DNA of 64,000 nt from Guillardia theta CCMP2712. Taxonomy: Eukaryota; Cryptophyceae; Pyrenomonadales; Geminigeraceae. The position numbers were made by a program, and so were the translations under genes. Below the pieces are notes generated by a model. It saw only the letters and a program-made list of their open reading frames with translations, was not told the DNA's origin and made no database searches. The stretch spans positions 245,192 through 309,191 of the forward strand of contig NW_005434646.1 of assembly GCF_000315625.1 (NCBI RefSeq), read 5' to 3'. This document shows, in pieces, positions 29,086 through 39,080 of this stretch; position 1 is the stretch's first letter, and the number at the start of each line of letters is the position of its first letter.

Positions 29086-32000
29086 TCACCCCAGCTGCAG
29101 TCGGCGAAGCAGATTTCTTGCCCAGCTGCAACAGGCTGTCATGTTAAGGGTCCAGTCGAGGCTCTGGACCTGCTCGCGGAAGGAGGAAAGCCAGGCGCCA
29201 TGGCGGTTGAACTTCTCCCTCGCCATCTCCCGCTGCAGCGCCATGCGCATCATCTGCGGGCGGATCAGGCGCCCTCCCTCCCCGCCCTCATGCTCCACCT
29301 GCCCCTGCATGAGGGCGAGACGCTGATCCTCCCATGAGCTGTAGGTTCCCGCTCCGTACGCCACGCGCTGGGAGCGGGCATAGGAGGGAAGGTACCTGAG
29401 AAGCTGATCAGATCTTGACAGGCGGTGAGAGGAGACAATAGAAGGGGAGAGGAGAGGAGGGGAGAGGAGGGCAGGGGAGAGCAGAGGAGAGGGGAGGGAG
29501 AGCAGAGGAGAGCAGAGGGAGGGAGACGAGAAGGAGAGGAAAAACCTGAGGGTTCGTGGGTTTCTTGCTAGATCTCCGTATCTGCTCTCATCCAAGGCCA
29601 TCATATCATCGAGCTCCTCCATCCTGCTCAAAGGTTGTCAACAAGAAGGACAGCAGCTGCTCCTTCTCCTCCACCTCTTGAGGTCACGAGGGCGTGCGGG
29701 GTAGAAGATCTTCTGCACGGGTGCAGAGTACTTGGACGCAGCCTTTCGGTGCCGGGCCCGTCGTTGCAACTGCGTCAACATCAGTGACGTCATCAAGTCT
29801 CCTTCCGCCCCGCCTCCCCCTCACCTCATGTACAGCCGAGAAAGCTTCTGCCAGGTCAGAGTGGACGCGGTTGATGGTGGCGCAGGAGGAGGCAGTGCTG
29901 ATGGACGAAGTCTCCGTGGTGTCGCTCAAGTCCCCAGCCACATCCGACAAGCCGAAGCTGTCACCCGACAGCTCGTGGCCCACACTTGGCTCGCCGTCGT
30001 TGCCCTTGATCATCGACTTGAGGACCTTCTCGGCTGTCTTGACCCGAGCTGCGTCCTCGTTGAGCGAGAGCGCTTGCTGGTTGATGGCTGCCTTGACCTC
30101 CCTGAGGAACGCGAGCTTGAACGAGTACTCAGCTGAGTTCCGCTGCCTCTCCAGCGCTTTCCTCTCCTTCTTGTACGCCTCACGGCTCGACATTAGAGAC
30201 GCCAGGCGCTTCTGGATGTCTGCCTTCATCTCCTTCACAAGCTTACGGACCTTCTCATGCTCCTCGGGGATCGAGACTCTCATGTTGCTGGAGGATCGGT
30301 GAGCTCGCTTGCCCTCCCCGGCCTCTTGCTCGTTGGACGCTTTCTTCCTCTTCGCCTCCTCCACGAGGTTCTCCTCCTCTCGCAGCTGCTTCTGCAGGTC
30401 TGCCAGATGGCTCAGCCTCCTCTGGTACTCCTCCTCCATCGCCTTCAGCTCCTTCTGCCGCTGCTGCTGCCCAGCATCGTCCCACCTCTCCTTCTCTTCC
30501 TGCTTGAAGATCTTCCATGGGACAGACACATGCTTCCGCGGGAGAGGCTGGATGATCTCGATCTCTTCCACCGCCTTCGCCGTACTGCATGAAGTCTTCA
30601 GCTTCGATCGGGGATTGTCCTTGCAGCGAATCAGCTCCTGCGCCACGTCCATGGGGCTTCGCTTGTCGCTGCCGGAAGGATCGGGGAGGATGTTCAGCAA
30701 GGCAAGCACGCTCCCTCTCTCCATCCCACACCACTCGAACCGCGTGTCGGAGGCGTCAACGGCCACAGCAAAGTCCGCCCGCAGCGCCGCGGCGAACGTG
30801 CCTTCTGACATCTCGACATGGTCGTAGTCGACGTTCAGAGTGCACCGAATGCCGACAGCGGGATGGAGGGAAGGAGGTGGAGGCTGAGAATTTTTGCGGC
30901 TCTCCTCCTCTCTGATCTCTTGCTCCAGCCTCTCCACTGTCCTCGTCTTCCTCTCCTCAAGAGCAAGGATCTTCTGCTCTGTCTCCCTCTCGAGACTGCG
31001 GAGCTCCGCTTCCAGCTCGGAGCTTCTCTTTCTCAGCGCTTCTTCCTTGTTCTTCTGCAGAATCTCTTGCTCCCTCGCGAGCTCCTCCTGTATCTTTCTC
31101 TGGATCTCTGTCCTCTTGGACTCCAAGTGCTGCATCTCGTCTTCCTCCAACCTTGCAATCTGTTGCTCGAATTCTGACTTCTTCCGCTTCAAATTTTCCT
31201 GGTACTCCTTCTCCTGTGAGCTGATCGCGTTCAGATATTCCGTTTCCTTCTCTTTCATCATGTTGGACATTTTCAAGGCATCGAAGTTCTCCTTGGCGAG
31301 ATCTTCAAGCTCCTTAGCAAGGCTTGCTTCTGTAGCTTGCTTCTTGCTTCTCATCTTCTCTTCTTCCGACCTGCGAATCATCCTTCACATCTGAGGTTGA
31401 ACATCGATTCAACTTCACCTCTTGAAACTCTCGAATTCAACCTCGAGAGATCTGACGAACTCATTCAACTTCTGCTGATGACCCTCACGGATGACCTTTC
31501 CTTCTCTTCCGTTTCCTTCACCGACTTCTCCCTCAGTTCCTTCTCCAACAGATCTCGCTTCGTCTGGAGCTCTGCCTGAAGTTTTTGTTTGACTTGCTCT
31601 TCTTCCTTCTCTGCCTCTTTCTTCAGCTCATTCCTTCGTTTCTCCATGTTCTCTTGGTGATCTTTCTCGAGCATTTTCAGCTCATTTTCTTTCCGTTCAT
31701 CCGCTAATTTCTTGGCCTCCTGCAGTTCTCGCTCTTGGGTAGCCTTGAACTCACTGAGTGCCTTGGAGTGCGCTTCTCTCGCAACTTCCAACTCAACCTC
31801 CAACTCCTTCATCTTCTTTGATTTCTCCTTCTCCAGCTCAGCCGACAAGTTCGAGATCTGCTCTTCAACGGCTGTATCGCGAGCAGCGAGGGACTTGTCG
31901 AGGGCTTGGTTATGCTCTTTCTCGAGCAACTCTCGTTTCCTCGAGGCTTCTTCGCTGAGCTCCATCTTCATCTTCTCCTCATTCCTCGTTATCTCATCCA

Positions 32001-33655
32001 TCATTTGCTTTCGTTTCTCGTCCAGCTCGGCAAGTTTCCTGTCTCTCTCGGCAACGACTGCACTGAGCTTCTCCTGCGCTGCCTGAATCTCTTTCTCCAC
32101 ATCGGAGACTTGGGAGTCCACTGACTTGAGCTTCTCAACCTCTTCCAAGTGCTTTTTCTGCATGTTACTCAACGACTCAGTGCTATCTCTGTACTCATCG
32201 TCCAGTTTCTGATTGATCTCCCTCCGTGCTCTCTCAACCTCTTCGGCGATCTCCTTCTCTCGAGATGCCTTGAGGTTGTCAATCTCTTCCATTCTTCGCT
32301 TTCTTTCCCCCGCAAGGCTCTCCTCCATCTCTTTCTGCTTCATCTCAGCGTTGCTCTGAATGTCAGCCATCGATTGCGCTCTTCTCGCTTCCAGCTCTTC
32401 GTTCAGTTTCTTCACCTCGGCCGCTTCTTTCTCCTTCATGTCGCGCTCTTGCTTCTCCCTCTCCTCTTGAATTCGTTGCCTCATCTTCTGCTCCGCATCT
32501 TGCATGTTGGTAGTGCTCTCTTCCTTGATCTTGTTCAGCTTCTCCTCTAAGATGTTCTTCTGTTGTTTCTCAAACTGTTGAATTTCAGTGTCCCGCCTTT
32601 TGGCATAGTCTGACTGCAGTTGGCTCAACTTCTGCTGCAGCTCAGCCTCATGCCTCTGCTTTTCTTCGTTCAGGCGTTTCTCCATCTCAGCCTTGAGCTG
32701 GGTCTTCATTGCTTCCTCCTCCTCCTTCATGAATTTCTGGTACTCATCGTGTGTTGCGGCAGAGAATGTCGTGTCATGTGCAGCAGCAGCTGAGCTCTGC
32801 TTCAAGTTCTTCAGGTCCTTCAGTGACTGAACTGGTTTGTCGCCCAAGTCTGCAGAAGGACGAAGAGAGTCTTTCTTGAGGGGACCAAGACCTGACATCG
32901 GCTCTGCCGAGAAACTCGATTTTTCATTCCAGAACGGGTCACTCTTGGATTTCTTTGAGTCTCCGTCCTTTTTCTTCTGTTTCTTATCCTTCTCCTTCTT
33001 GACCTTGGCCTCTTCCTTCTGCCAAACTAGACAGTCACATTTCTTTCCAACAGCGATTCAAGTAATCTGCATGAATTCGATGAAGAATCGCACCTCGATC
33101 AGCCTGTCCTTCTCGTCCTTGAAGAGATTCCTGTAGTACTCATCGCAAGGATGGTCCCATACGCTCTCACCGGTCGCAAAGTTGAAGTAGTAGATCTACC
33201 ATCGCGATTCATCAGCTTCACCTCATCCCAAAACTCTCTCGTCAACCTCGTCATCCCCGGTTTTGCATGGTTTCCAATTCTCGGGCAGGGGAGCTTTGAG
33301 ACCTTCCCTGGCGATCCAGAAGAGAGCCTTGTCTTCATCAGGATCCATACCGAGCCATTTAGCATATCTGAACTGAAGTCAACAAGACAAAGAAACCACA
33401 TCGAAACAAGTGGCATACTCGAGAATTTCATCCTCCGTAGGCTCGTAGTCTTCCGGGAGCTCCTCTTCAAGAACAACGCTCTCTGTGGTTTGAGCATGGC
33501 TGTCGCTGTCATACTGTCCGTCGAACATCAGATCCTCTTGAATCATCTGCGCAGATCGCTCAAGGGCCCCCATCAGGCCTTGGTTGCCAAATCTGGATAA
33601 TCACAAGGTTATCGACTGATACTCGCATGGTGCAAGCGCTGGCTTACCTGCTCAT
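29086..33655 (-). CDS. CEP164: CEP164-like centriolar appendage protein with WW domain and coiled coil
   Basis: The start is an 8-nt exon (33648-33655, Met-Ser) spliced to 33592 and below. The N-terminus matches CEP164: [48 protein letters not shown], then the WW domain [24 protein letters not shown] and a Lys-rich run. A long charged coiled coil follows (31465-32898). It joins the next long exon in phase through the donor in EKE-R and the acceptor before [10 protein letters not shown]. Within the second coiled-coil exon (about 30520-30870) lies a globular SEA-like domain ([20 protein letters not shown]). The C-terminal exons encode [20 protein letters not shown] and [16 protein letters not shown]. 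In animals CEP164 sits on distal appendages of the mother centriole and is needed for ciliogenesis. The last exon end (stop at 29086) is less certain. Confidence 0.88.
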
Positions 33656-34350
33656 TGTGGGATGCTGGTGTATGCAATTAACCTACAGTTGCATTATCTG
33701 AATGTCAAGGTCAGGGTTCGAAGGCGATGCTGCGGTTGATAATTGGTACGATCATCGACTAATACAAACGGAATGAATTCATGCATATCGTTTCATAAAC
33801 CAAGAATCTTCGGTAATCACAACATCACTCATTTTCTCCGAGATGTCGATGGCAAAATTTCTTGCAATTTTCACTCTCTTGTTCTCTCGATGCACAAATG
33901 CTGAGCAACCTTTCAAACAGGACCCTTTCATACTCCAGAATGTGTGTTTCTCTCAAACTGTCATCCTACTATCCAATCACTCCTCGTCCTCGTCCATGTC
34001 CTCATCCTGGTCCTCCTTCTCCTCCCTCCTCTGGTCCTCGTCCTTCGTCCTCCTCGTCCTCATTATTATCTTCATCCCTTCAATCGCAACTGCTCCCCCA
34101 TATTTTCAAACTTTGTGGACGTTGCACTACCCCCTCCACCCCCATTTTCATTTTCCTACCCCTTCTTTCTAGATAAAATGCCCCTAAAAGACAGATCACT
34201 TTTTCCCCATCCATTACCCCCACCCCCAAATTGGAAGCATTTTACAGATTTTTTCTTGTTTTTTATTTCTTTTTAAATCTTTTTTTGCCTTTGGCGGGAG
34301 GCCACAAACTAGCCCCGCCAAAAATGCTGCGAGAGTGATAAGTCGCCGCC
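33656..34350. other. Divergent promoter region, CEP164 / HIRAN genes
   Basis: AT-rich near 33700-33850, then CCTCGT/CTCCTC-rich. No gene seen. Confidence 0.5.
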
Positions 34351-36213
34351 ATGCCAAAGTTCATCCCCGTCAGACCAGTAGCACTTGAACAGCAAGTTCA
34401 TCAGCACCCTCTCCATCATACTGCTGAGACTGACTTAGCATCCTCCAAGTTTCTTGGCCCCAAGAAGACTTTTGTACCGCTCTTGCCAAGGGCTTTCGAT
34501 CGATCGAGTCGAGAATTTGTCAAAAACAGTCAAAGAGTCGAATCTTTGACAAACAAGAAGGCAGCAGATATCAAAGAAATTCAAAACTTTGAATCTCTAA
34601 CAAATAAGAAGGTACCAGAACTTAACCATCAAAGATCAGATGAAAGTCCTGAGCTTCACAAATTTCAAAACAATACTCTCCAAACCAACATCAATTTTTC
34701 CGAGCAAAAGAAGAACTCTGGGCAGTTGAAGATTCCAACATTGGACCATCCAGCAAAACTCCAAGGCCATGAGCATTCTCGGGATGATGACACTTCAGAG
34801 CCAAAGGTGACAGTCTTGAAAATGCGGTTTTGATTGTCACCAGGCTCTACAGGACCGATACAGTATCCCAAACTTTTCGCTGGGTTCTTCGCCAAGAAGC
34901 TCTCAATCTGAATCTGATGATGATAGCAATACTTGTCTACCTAAAACCAACTTTTTGGGTGTCATGAAAATTGATGCTGTTGGATGTCGGTATTACAAAA
35001 CTGCTGCAATGCAAGCAGAGCCTGGACAAACTCTCGACCTGGTAAACTGTTTACAATGTTTGGATAATGCACCTATATGAGACGTTCAAACAGTTGCGAG
35101 AGTCCATGAATCGATACGATCCTCTTGCCATCAGGTGAATGGAATCGTGACCGGTATGGCAGCTAACAAACTTCATCAAAAATGCCTTAGGATTCAAAGT
35201 AACATCGGTCAAATCGGTCACATCCCAAGGAAGATGTCTTGCTTTCTTAGCCCCTTGATCGACGCCAACATGTTGATGCTAAGGTGAGCAAATGCTTTGA
35301 GACTAAGCTTTCCATTCATGATTGTGAGATGCAAGGGGCAAAGTTTCCGATTCTCACATCGGAGGTCACATAGAAAGGACGATCCCTATAGAAGTAGAAG
35401 TTCATATTTACCCTAGCTCGGAAGGCCCGGTCCAGATGGAAGCTGCATCCAAATTGGAGCAACTCAAGTCGTTTTTGACGAGCTCAGATAAGTCGAAGGA
35501 TGGAGAAAAGCCAGCAGCCAGCTCCACAGCTAAGCGGCAAGCAACTATCCATGAAGTCCTAGGTATGATCCGAGAGAAAGAAGTGGGGAACTTACTTCAC
35601 ATGTACTTGCAAAGGAGCACATGGGAAAAAGGCTAAAGCAGACAAGGCACAAATTGCTTACATAGAATGCCAAGGTGTAGATAAGATTTCTCTCTCGGCA
35701 ACTGGCATTGAGTGGCAGAAATTCATGGATAAAGGAGGTCTTTCTCAATCATTGCTTAATGTTCTTACCTCATTGTGAATTGTTTTAGCTCAAATGGACG
35801 TGGGTTGGATTAATGACGATTGGTTTCAAATGATGCGACCCATCAACATGCCTTTGCTAGAAGCCTTTCAGTCAAACGTGAATGCTTTATTGGACGACGG
35901 ACACAATGACACTCTTGAGCAATTTCGTGAATTCATATTTGAGTCACAGATGTTCTGGGATATCGAGAGAAGTGAAATTGAAAGCGTTCAAGAAAAGCAC
36001 GTTCAAGACAAGCTTACTAAATATCTTTCGAATTTCATTCATGACCTGCAGGAAAAAAGCACGAGCCAGAGAGTGATTGAAATGGTCACTTTAGAAAGAT
36101 CGAGGAAAGTGTCAGGAATGAAGTTTGTACATCTTCCCACCTTTGCTAAGGATACTGAGGAGGAATTGTGCGACATCGATTGGCTCTTGCCGGCAATTGA
36201 ATCTATGTATTGA
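34351..36213 (+). CDS. HIRAN-domain protein, seven exons
   Basis: Exons 34351-34806, 34844-35041, 35094-35134, 35191-35283, 35336-35562, 35615-35737, 35789-36213, all in phase. Introns are only 37-56 bp; the 37-bp one is among the shortest in the window. The N-terminal 180 residues are Lys/Ser-rich and likely disordered, with a repeated SLTNKK phrase. The HIRAN domain is assembled from exons 2-5: VMKIDAVGCRYYKTAAMQ, LVRESMNRYDPLAI, NIGQIGHIPRKMSCFLSPLID, and IPIEVEVHIYPSS. HIRAN binds 3' DNA ends in HLTF/Rad5-type repair proteins. No helicase, RING or nuclease follows here; the C-terminal half is an unrecognised helical region ending LPAIESMY. A DNA-repair adaptor is a reasonable guess. Confidence 0.85.
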
Positions 36214-37412
36214 ATTCACTTCTTCTTCTTCATAGAAGGTTCCCATTCCATAGTCTCCTGGTACAATCTCGTAAACTCCGAATCTTCTTCCTGACCCTGG
36301 CACGAAAGTCATCGCACATCTGGAGTGAGATTTCGGAACCACCTCTTCAAAGATCGGATAGGTTTCATGGTATTCTCTAAAGTAATCTCGAAAGCCCTCT
36401 TTCATGTAATTTTCGAACCAAGACATATTTCTTGGCAATTCAATATCCACATCTGAAAAACCGCATTCACATCAGCCGGAAACTCAGCACAACCTCATTC
36501 TACCCTTGCCGAAGGGTCGATATTGCCGGTTCATTACCCTCTCTCTCTCTTCAACAAGCTTGTTGAATTCATCGTCTTGTTTCTTTACCTCGTCCCAAAA
36601 CGAGCGTTTATACATTTTCTAATCAGACAAACAAACTCACAAGATATAATCGAACAGGGCATGCATGGATTTCTTACCACAGTTTGAAGGTATTTGAGAT
36701 TCTCAGCATTGCTTTGATAGTCCATGATGTGTTGTACATGCATGTTGTTGTAACCCACTGTCATCATGGCACAATCGAAGCATTCGCACAACGGCATTCC
36801 CATCGCCTTGCGCAGTAGCATGGAAGTCTCACATTGAAACCGTCGCTCGGCGAAGTTGAGCGCGGTGTCATTCTGGATACTACGTATCCAGGGGTCCGCT
36901 CCCAACTGCAGCAGCTTCGCACAAGTGTAATTGTACCCTTGGAAAGCAGCCTCGTGCAGAGGGGTCCTGCCATGATCGCAAACTGCATTGATGTGCCCGC
37001 CGAACCTCACAAGCGATTCACAGTTGAGGACCTGTCCGCTGTTGGCAGCGAAGTGAAGGGGGGAAACCTTGTAGAACGTGCTTGCATTCACATCTGCTCC
37101 ATTCATAAGGAGATACTCGAGGATGTCTTGCCGATCTACCATGCTGGCAAAGTGGATCGGCTGGGAACCACCAGTCTCATCGTCGACATAATTTACATTC
37201 GCTCCTGCCTGCAGCAATGTCGCAATGCACGTAAGATTCGTGCCATTCCTGCACGCGGCAATCAAGAGCTTTCCCAGCTTATTCGGGTCTTTGGCTGAAA
37301 GCCTCGCAACCTCCATGATGTTCACCCCAGGGTTCGGATTTTGTCGGAACTTCCTCATTCGAGGAATCCTCTCTTTCTCCTGCTCCATGATGTACCACTC
37401 GAACTCTTCCAT
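36112..37412 (-). CDS. Ankyrin-repeat protein
   Basis: Three exons: about 36670-37412, then KMYKRSFWDEVKKQDDEF (near 36500-36605), then 36112-36452. About five ankyrin repeats are visible (LIAACRNGTNLTCIATLLQAG; PIHFASMVDRQDILEYLLMNG; PLHFAANSGQ; TPLHEAAFQGYNYTCAKLLQLG). They are followed by a Cys-containing stretch and a charged tail with MNRQYRPFGKDVDIELPRNM. The reading frame begins inside the last codons of the upstream LRLRGG gene and is in another frame; the two may be one gene broken by a frameshift. The last exon overlaps the HIRAN gene's 3' coding end by about 100 bp on the opposite strand, so the true 3' end may differ. Function unknown. Confidence 0.7.
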
Positions 37413-38602
37413 GTCAGGGCAAGCTTCAGCTTCGTCTCGTCGTTCTCCTCATTCTCCCAGACGAACCTTCCGTTTCGCCACAGCATCGCCGGCTTCCGCT
37501 CCACATTCCCATTGATGTACCACCACACTCCATCGGGGTGTTGGTCTTCAGTGTGGATCGGCGCCCTTTTGGCATGATAAAAAGCGCTCCCTACCTCCCC
37601 GACTTCTGGATTTGCCTTCGCCTCTGCTGCTCTCTCCAGCGCCATCTTCTTCAGATGGTTCCAAGAGAAGTCCACGTTCTTCCACGTTCCTACAACACCT
37701 GCGACTTTCGTCTGAAAGATAGTTTCCAGGTACGGGTCCTCAAAGATGAGCTTGTCGTAGTCCTTCAGCATCTCCTTCGTTAGCCACTCAGACTCTAACG
37801 CATCCCAAAGTGCAAAGTTCTCCTCCATCGTCATGGACGGGTCTATTCTCAACCTCGTCTTTCCGTCCCTTGGCCCAAACAAGGAGTCTGCTGCCGTTGC
37901 ATACGACTTGGCCAGCCCTTCAGGAACAGGGGCCCTCGGTCCAAGTCGGTATAGAGTCTTGATCAGCCGAGGACCCTCGGTGTTGTTGAAGTCCCAGAAC
38001 ATCTTGGGTTGTACTTTCCTCTCTAGGATAGTTCCCGCTTCCTTTGCCACCTTCAACGCTTCTATCATCCGTGGCGTGCATGGTATCTGACAGGCGTTGT
38101 GAACAGCCTTCCTGAGGGAGCCATAGTGTGCCCGTTCGATCGCGATCCGGATCTGCATGACACAGGTTGTCTCGTTGTCAAAAGTTCCGTCGTACTTGAT
38201 GCCCAACACGTCCAACATCGTTCCAGGTTTCAGACCGTCCGGGTCTTCCCGGAGGTAGGCGAAGAATTCATCCGGGTTCATCAGTTCGATCCGCTTCTTC
38301 GGGATCTCGACCATGCAAGCCAGTCGATACTCCCTTGACATCTGGTCGAACGATGAGGAGGAGGGGTCGGAGTCGGAGGCCTCCTCCGACTCTTCTCCTC
38401 GTCTCACGTCTTCCTGAGTTATGTACTCATCTTCCCCTCCTCTGAGCCGCAGACACCTGATCGCACCTCTCATCTTTGTGCGCTGCTGTGCATCATCGCG
38501 CAAGGCAGGAAGGAGTTGGCCAGAACTCATCCTGGCGTCGCTGCACTTCAACGTCTCAGCGAGAAGAACGCTCGCACAAAGCAAGAACAGTCGTATCCCC
38601 AT
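37355..38602 (-). CDS. Secreted protein with LRLRGG motif, unknown function
   Basis: An open frame of 415 codons from Met 38602 (a Met at 38632 adds ten residues and would spoil the signal peptide). It has a signal peptide (MGIRLFLLCASVLLAETL), then KMRGAIRCLRLRGGEDEY, an acidic Ser-rich stretch, and a globular domain (EIPKKRIELMNPDEFFAYL ... PKMFWDFNNTEGPRL). The end is WWYINGNVERKPAMLWRNGR. The LRLRGG motif soon after a signal peptide resembles that in the Naa10-like protein at 2-1024. The ankyrin gene starts in the next frame within its last 58 bp. If a frameshift error exists near 37410, both form one signal-peptide/ankyrin protein of about 800 residues. No family recognised. Confidence 0.7.
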   Translation of the reverse strand: MGIRLFLLCASVLLAETLKCSDARMSSGQLLPALRDDAQQRTKMRGAIRCLRLRGGEDEYITQEDVRRGEESEEASDSDPSSSSFDQMSREYRLACMVEIPKKRIELMNPDEFFAYLREDPDGLKPGTMLDVLGIKYDGTFDNETTCVMQIRIAIERAHYGSLRKAVHNACQIPCTPRMIEALKVAKEAGTILERKVQPKMFWDFNNTEGPRLIKTLYRLGPRAPVPEGLAKSYATAADSLFGPRDGKTRLRIDPSMTMEENFALWDALESEWLTKEMLKDYDKLIFEDPYLETIFQTKVAGVVGTWKNVDFSWNHLKKMALERAAEAKANPEVGEVGSAFYHAKRAPIHTEDQHPDGVWWYINGNVERKPAMLWRNGRFVWENEENDETKLKLALTWKSSSGTSWSRRKRGFLE

Positions 38603-39080
38603 CTCCAACGAGACTGCCCGAGGGGGGGTCACGAGGACGAAGGACGAGAGGTCTGAGGAGTCAGTCTGCTCGTCCTCTAAGCAGCATGAGCTCGTGCTTC
38701 TCGATTTCCCTCTCCTGCGTCATCTTGCAACCTGGACATTGCACTCGTCCCACTGGTCGTATTCCTTTGCCCACATCCCCGCCCAGGACCTTTGAGACTC
38801 CGACAAGCAGCAGGACCGTACAAGCAGCCTCGGAGTCTCTGGCAGCCCGGCCGGGTCTCAGTCTCCCGGGCCGGCATGAGTCCTTAGGGCCCTCTTGCCC
38901 GGAGCCAGTTCTACTTGAGGTCATGAAAGCTGATATAGAACTTTATTCTACTTGAGGTCATGAAAGCTGATATAGAACTTTATTCTACTTGAGGTAATGA
39001 AAGCTGATATAGAACTTTATTCTACTTGAAGCAGGTCATGAGAGTTTATGGCCTTGTTTCAACATCCTCACAGTGAATTT
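38603..39080. other. Intergenic, GC-rich then tandem repeat
   Basis: Upstream flank of the LRLRGG gene, with gcccggccgggtctcagtct near 38845, then the 37-bp tandem repeat. No gene seen. Confidence 0.5.
38909..39045. repeat. 37-bp tandem repeat, 3.5 copies
   Basis: Units begin ctacttgagg at 38911, 38948, 38985 and 39022, so the period is exactly 37 bp. The third has one substitution (gtaatg for gtcatg) and the fourth is degenerate. It lies 40 bp past the stop codon of the STING-like gene. Confidence 0.9.

Noticed and set aside
30257-32550. Leu/Ser-rich plus-strand ORFs
   Set aside because: Antisense of the CEP164-like coiled coil; Glu/Lys codons read backwards give Leu/Phe/Ser.
38909-39045. 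CRISPR array
   Set aside because: The 37-bp units are directly adjacent with no spacers.
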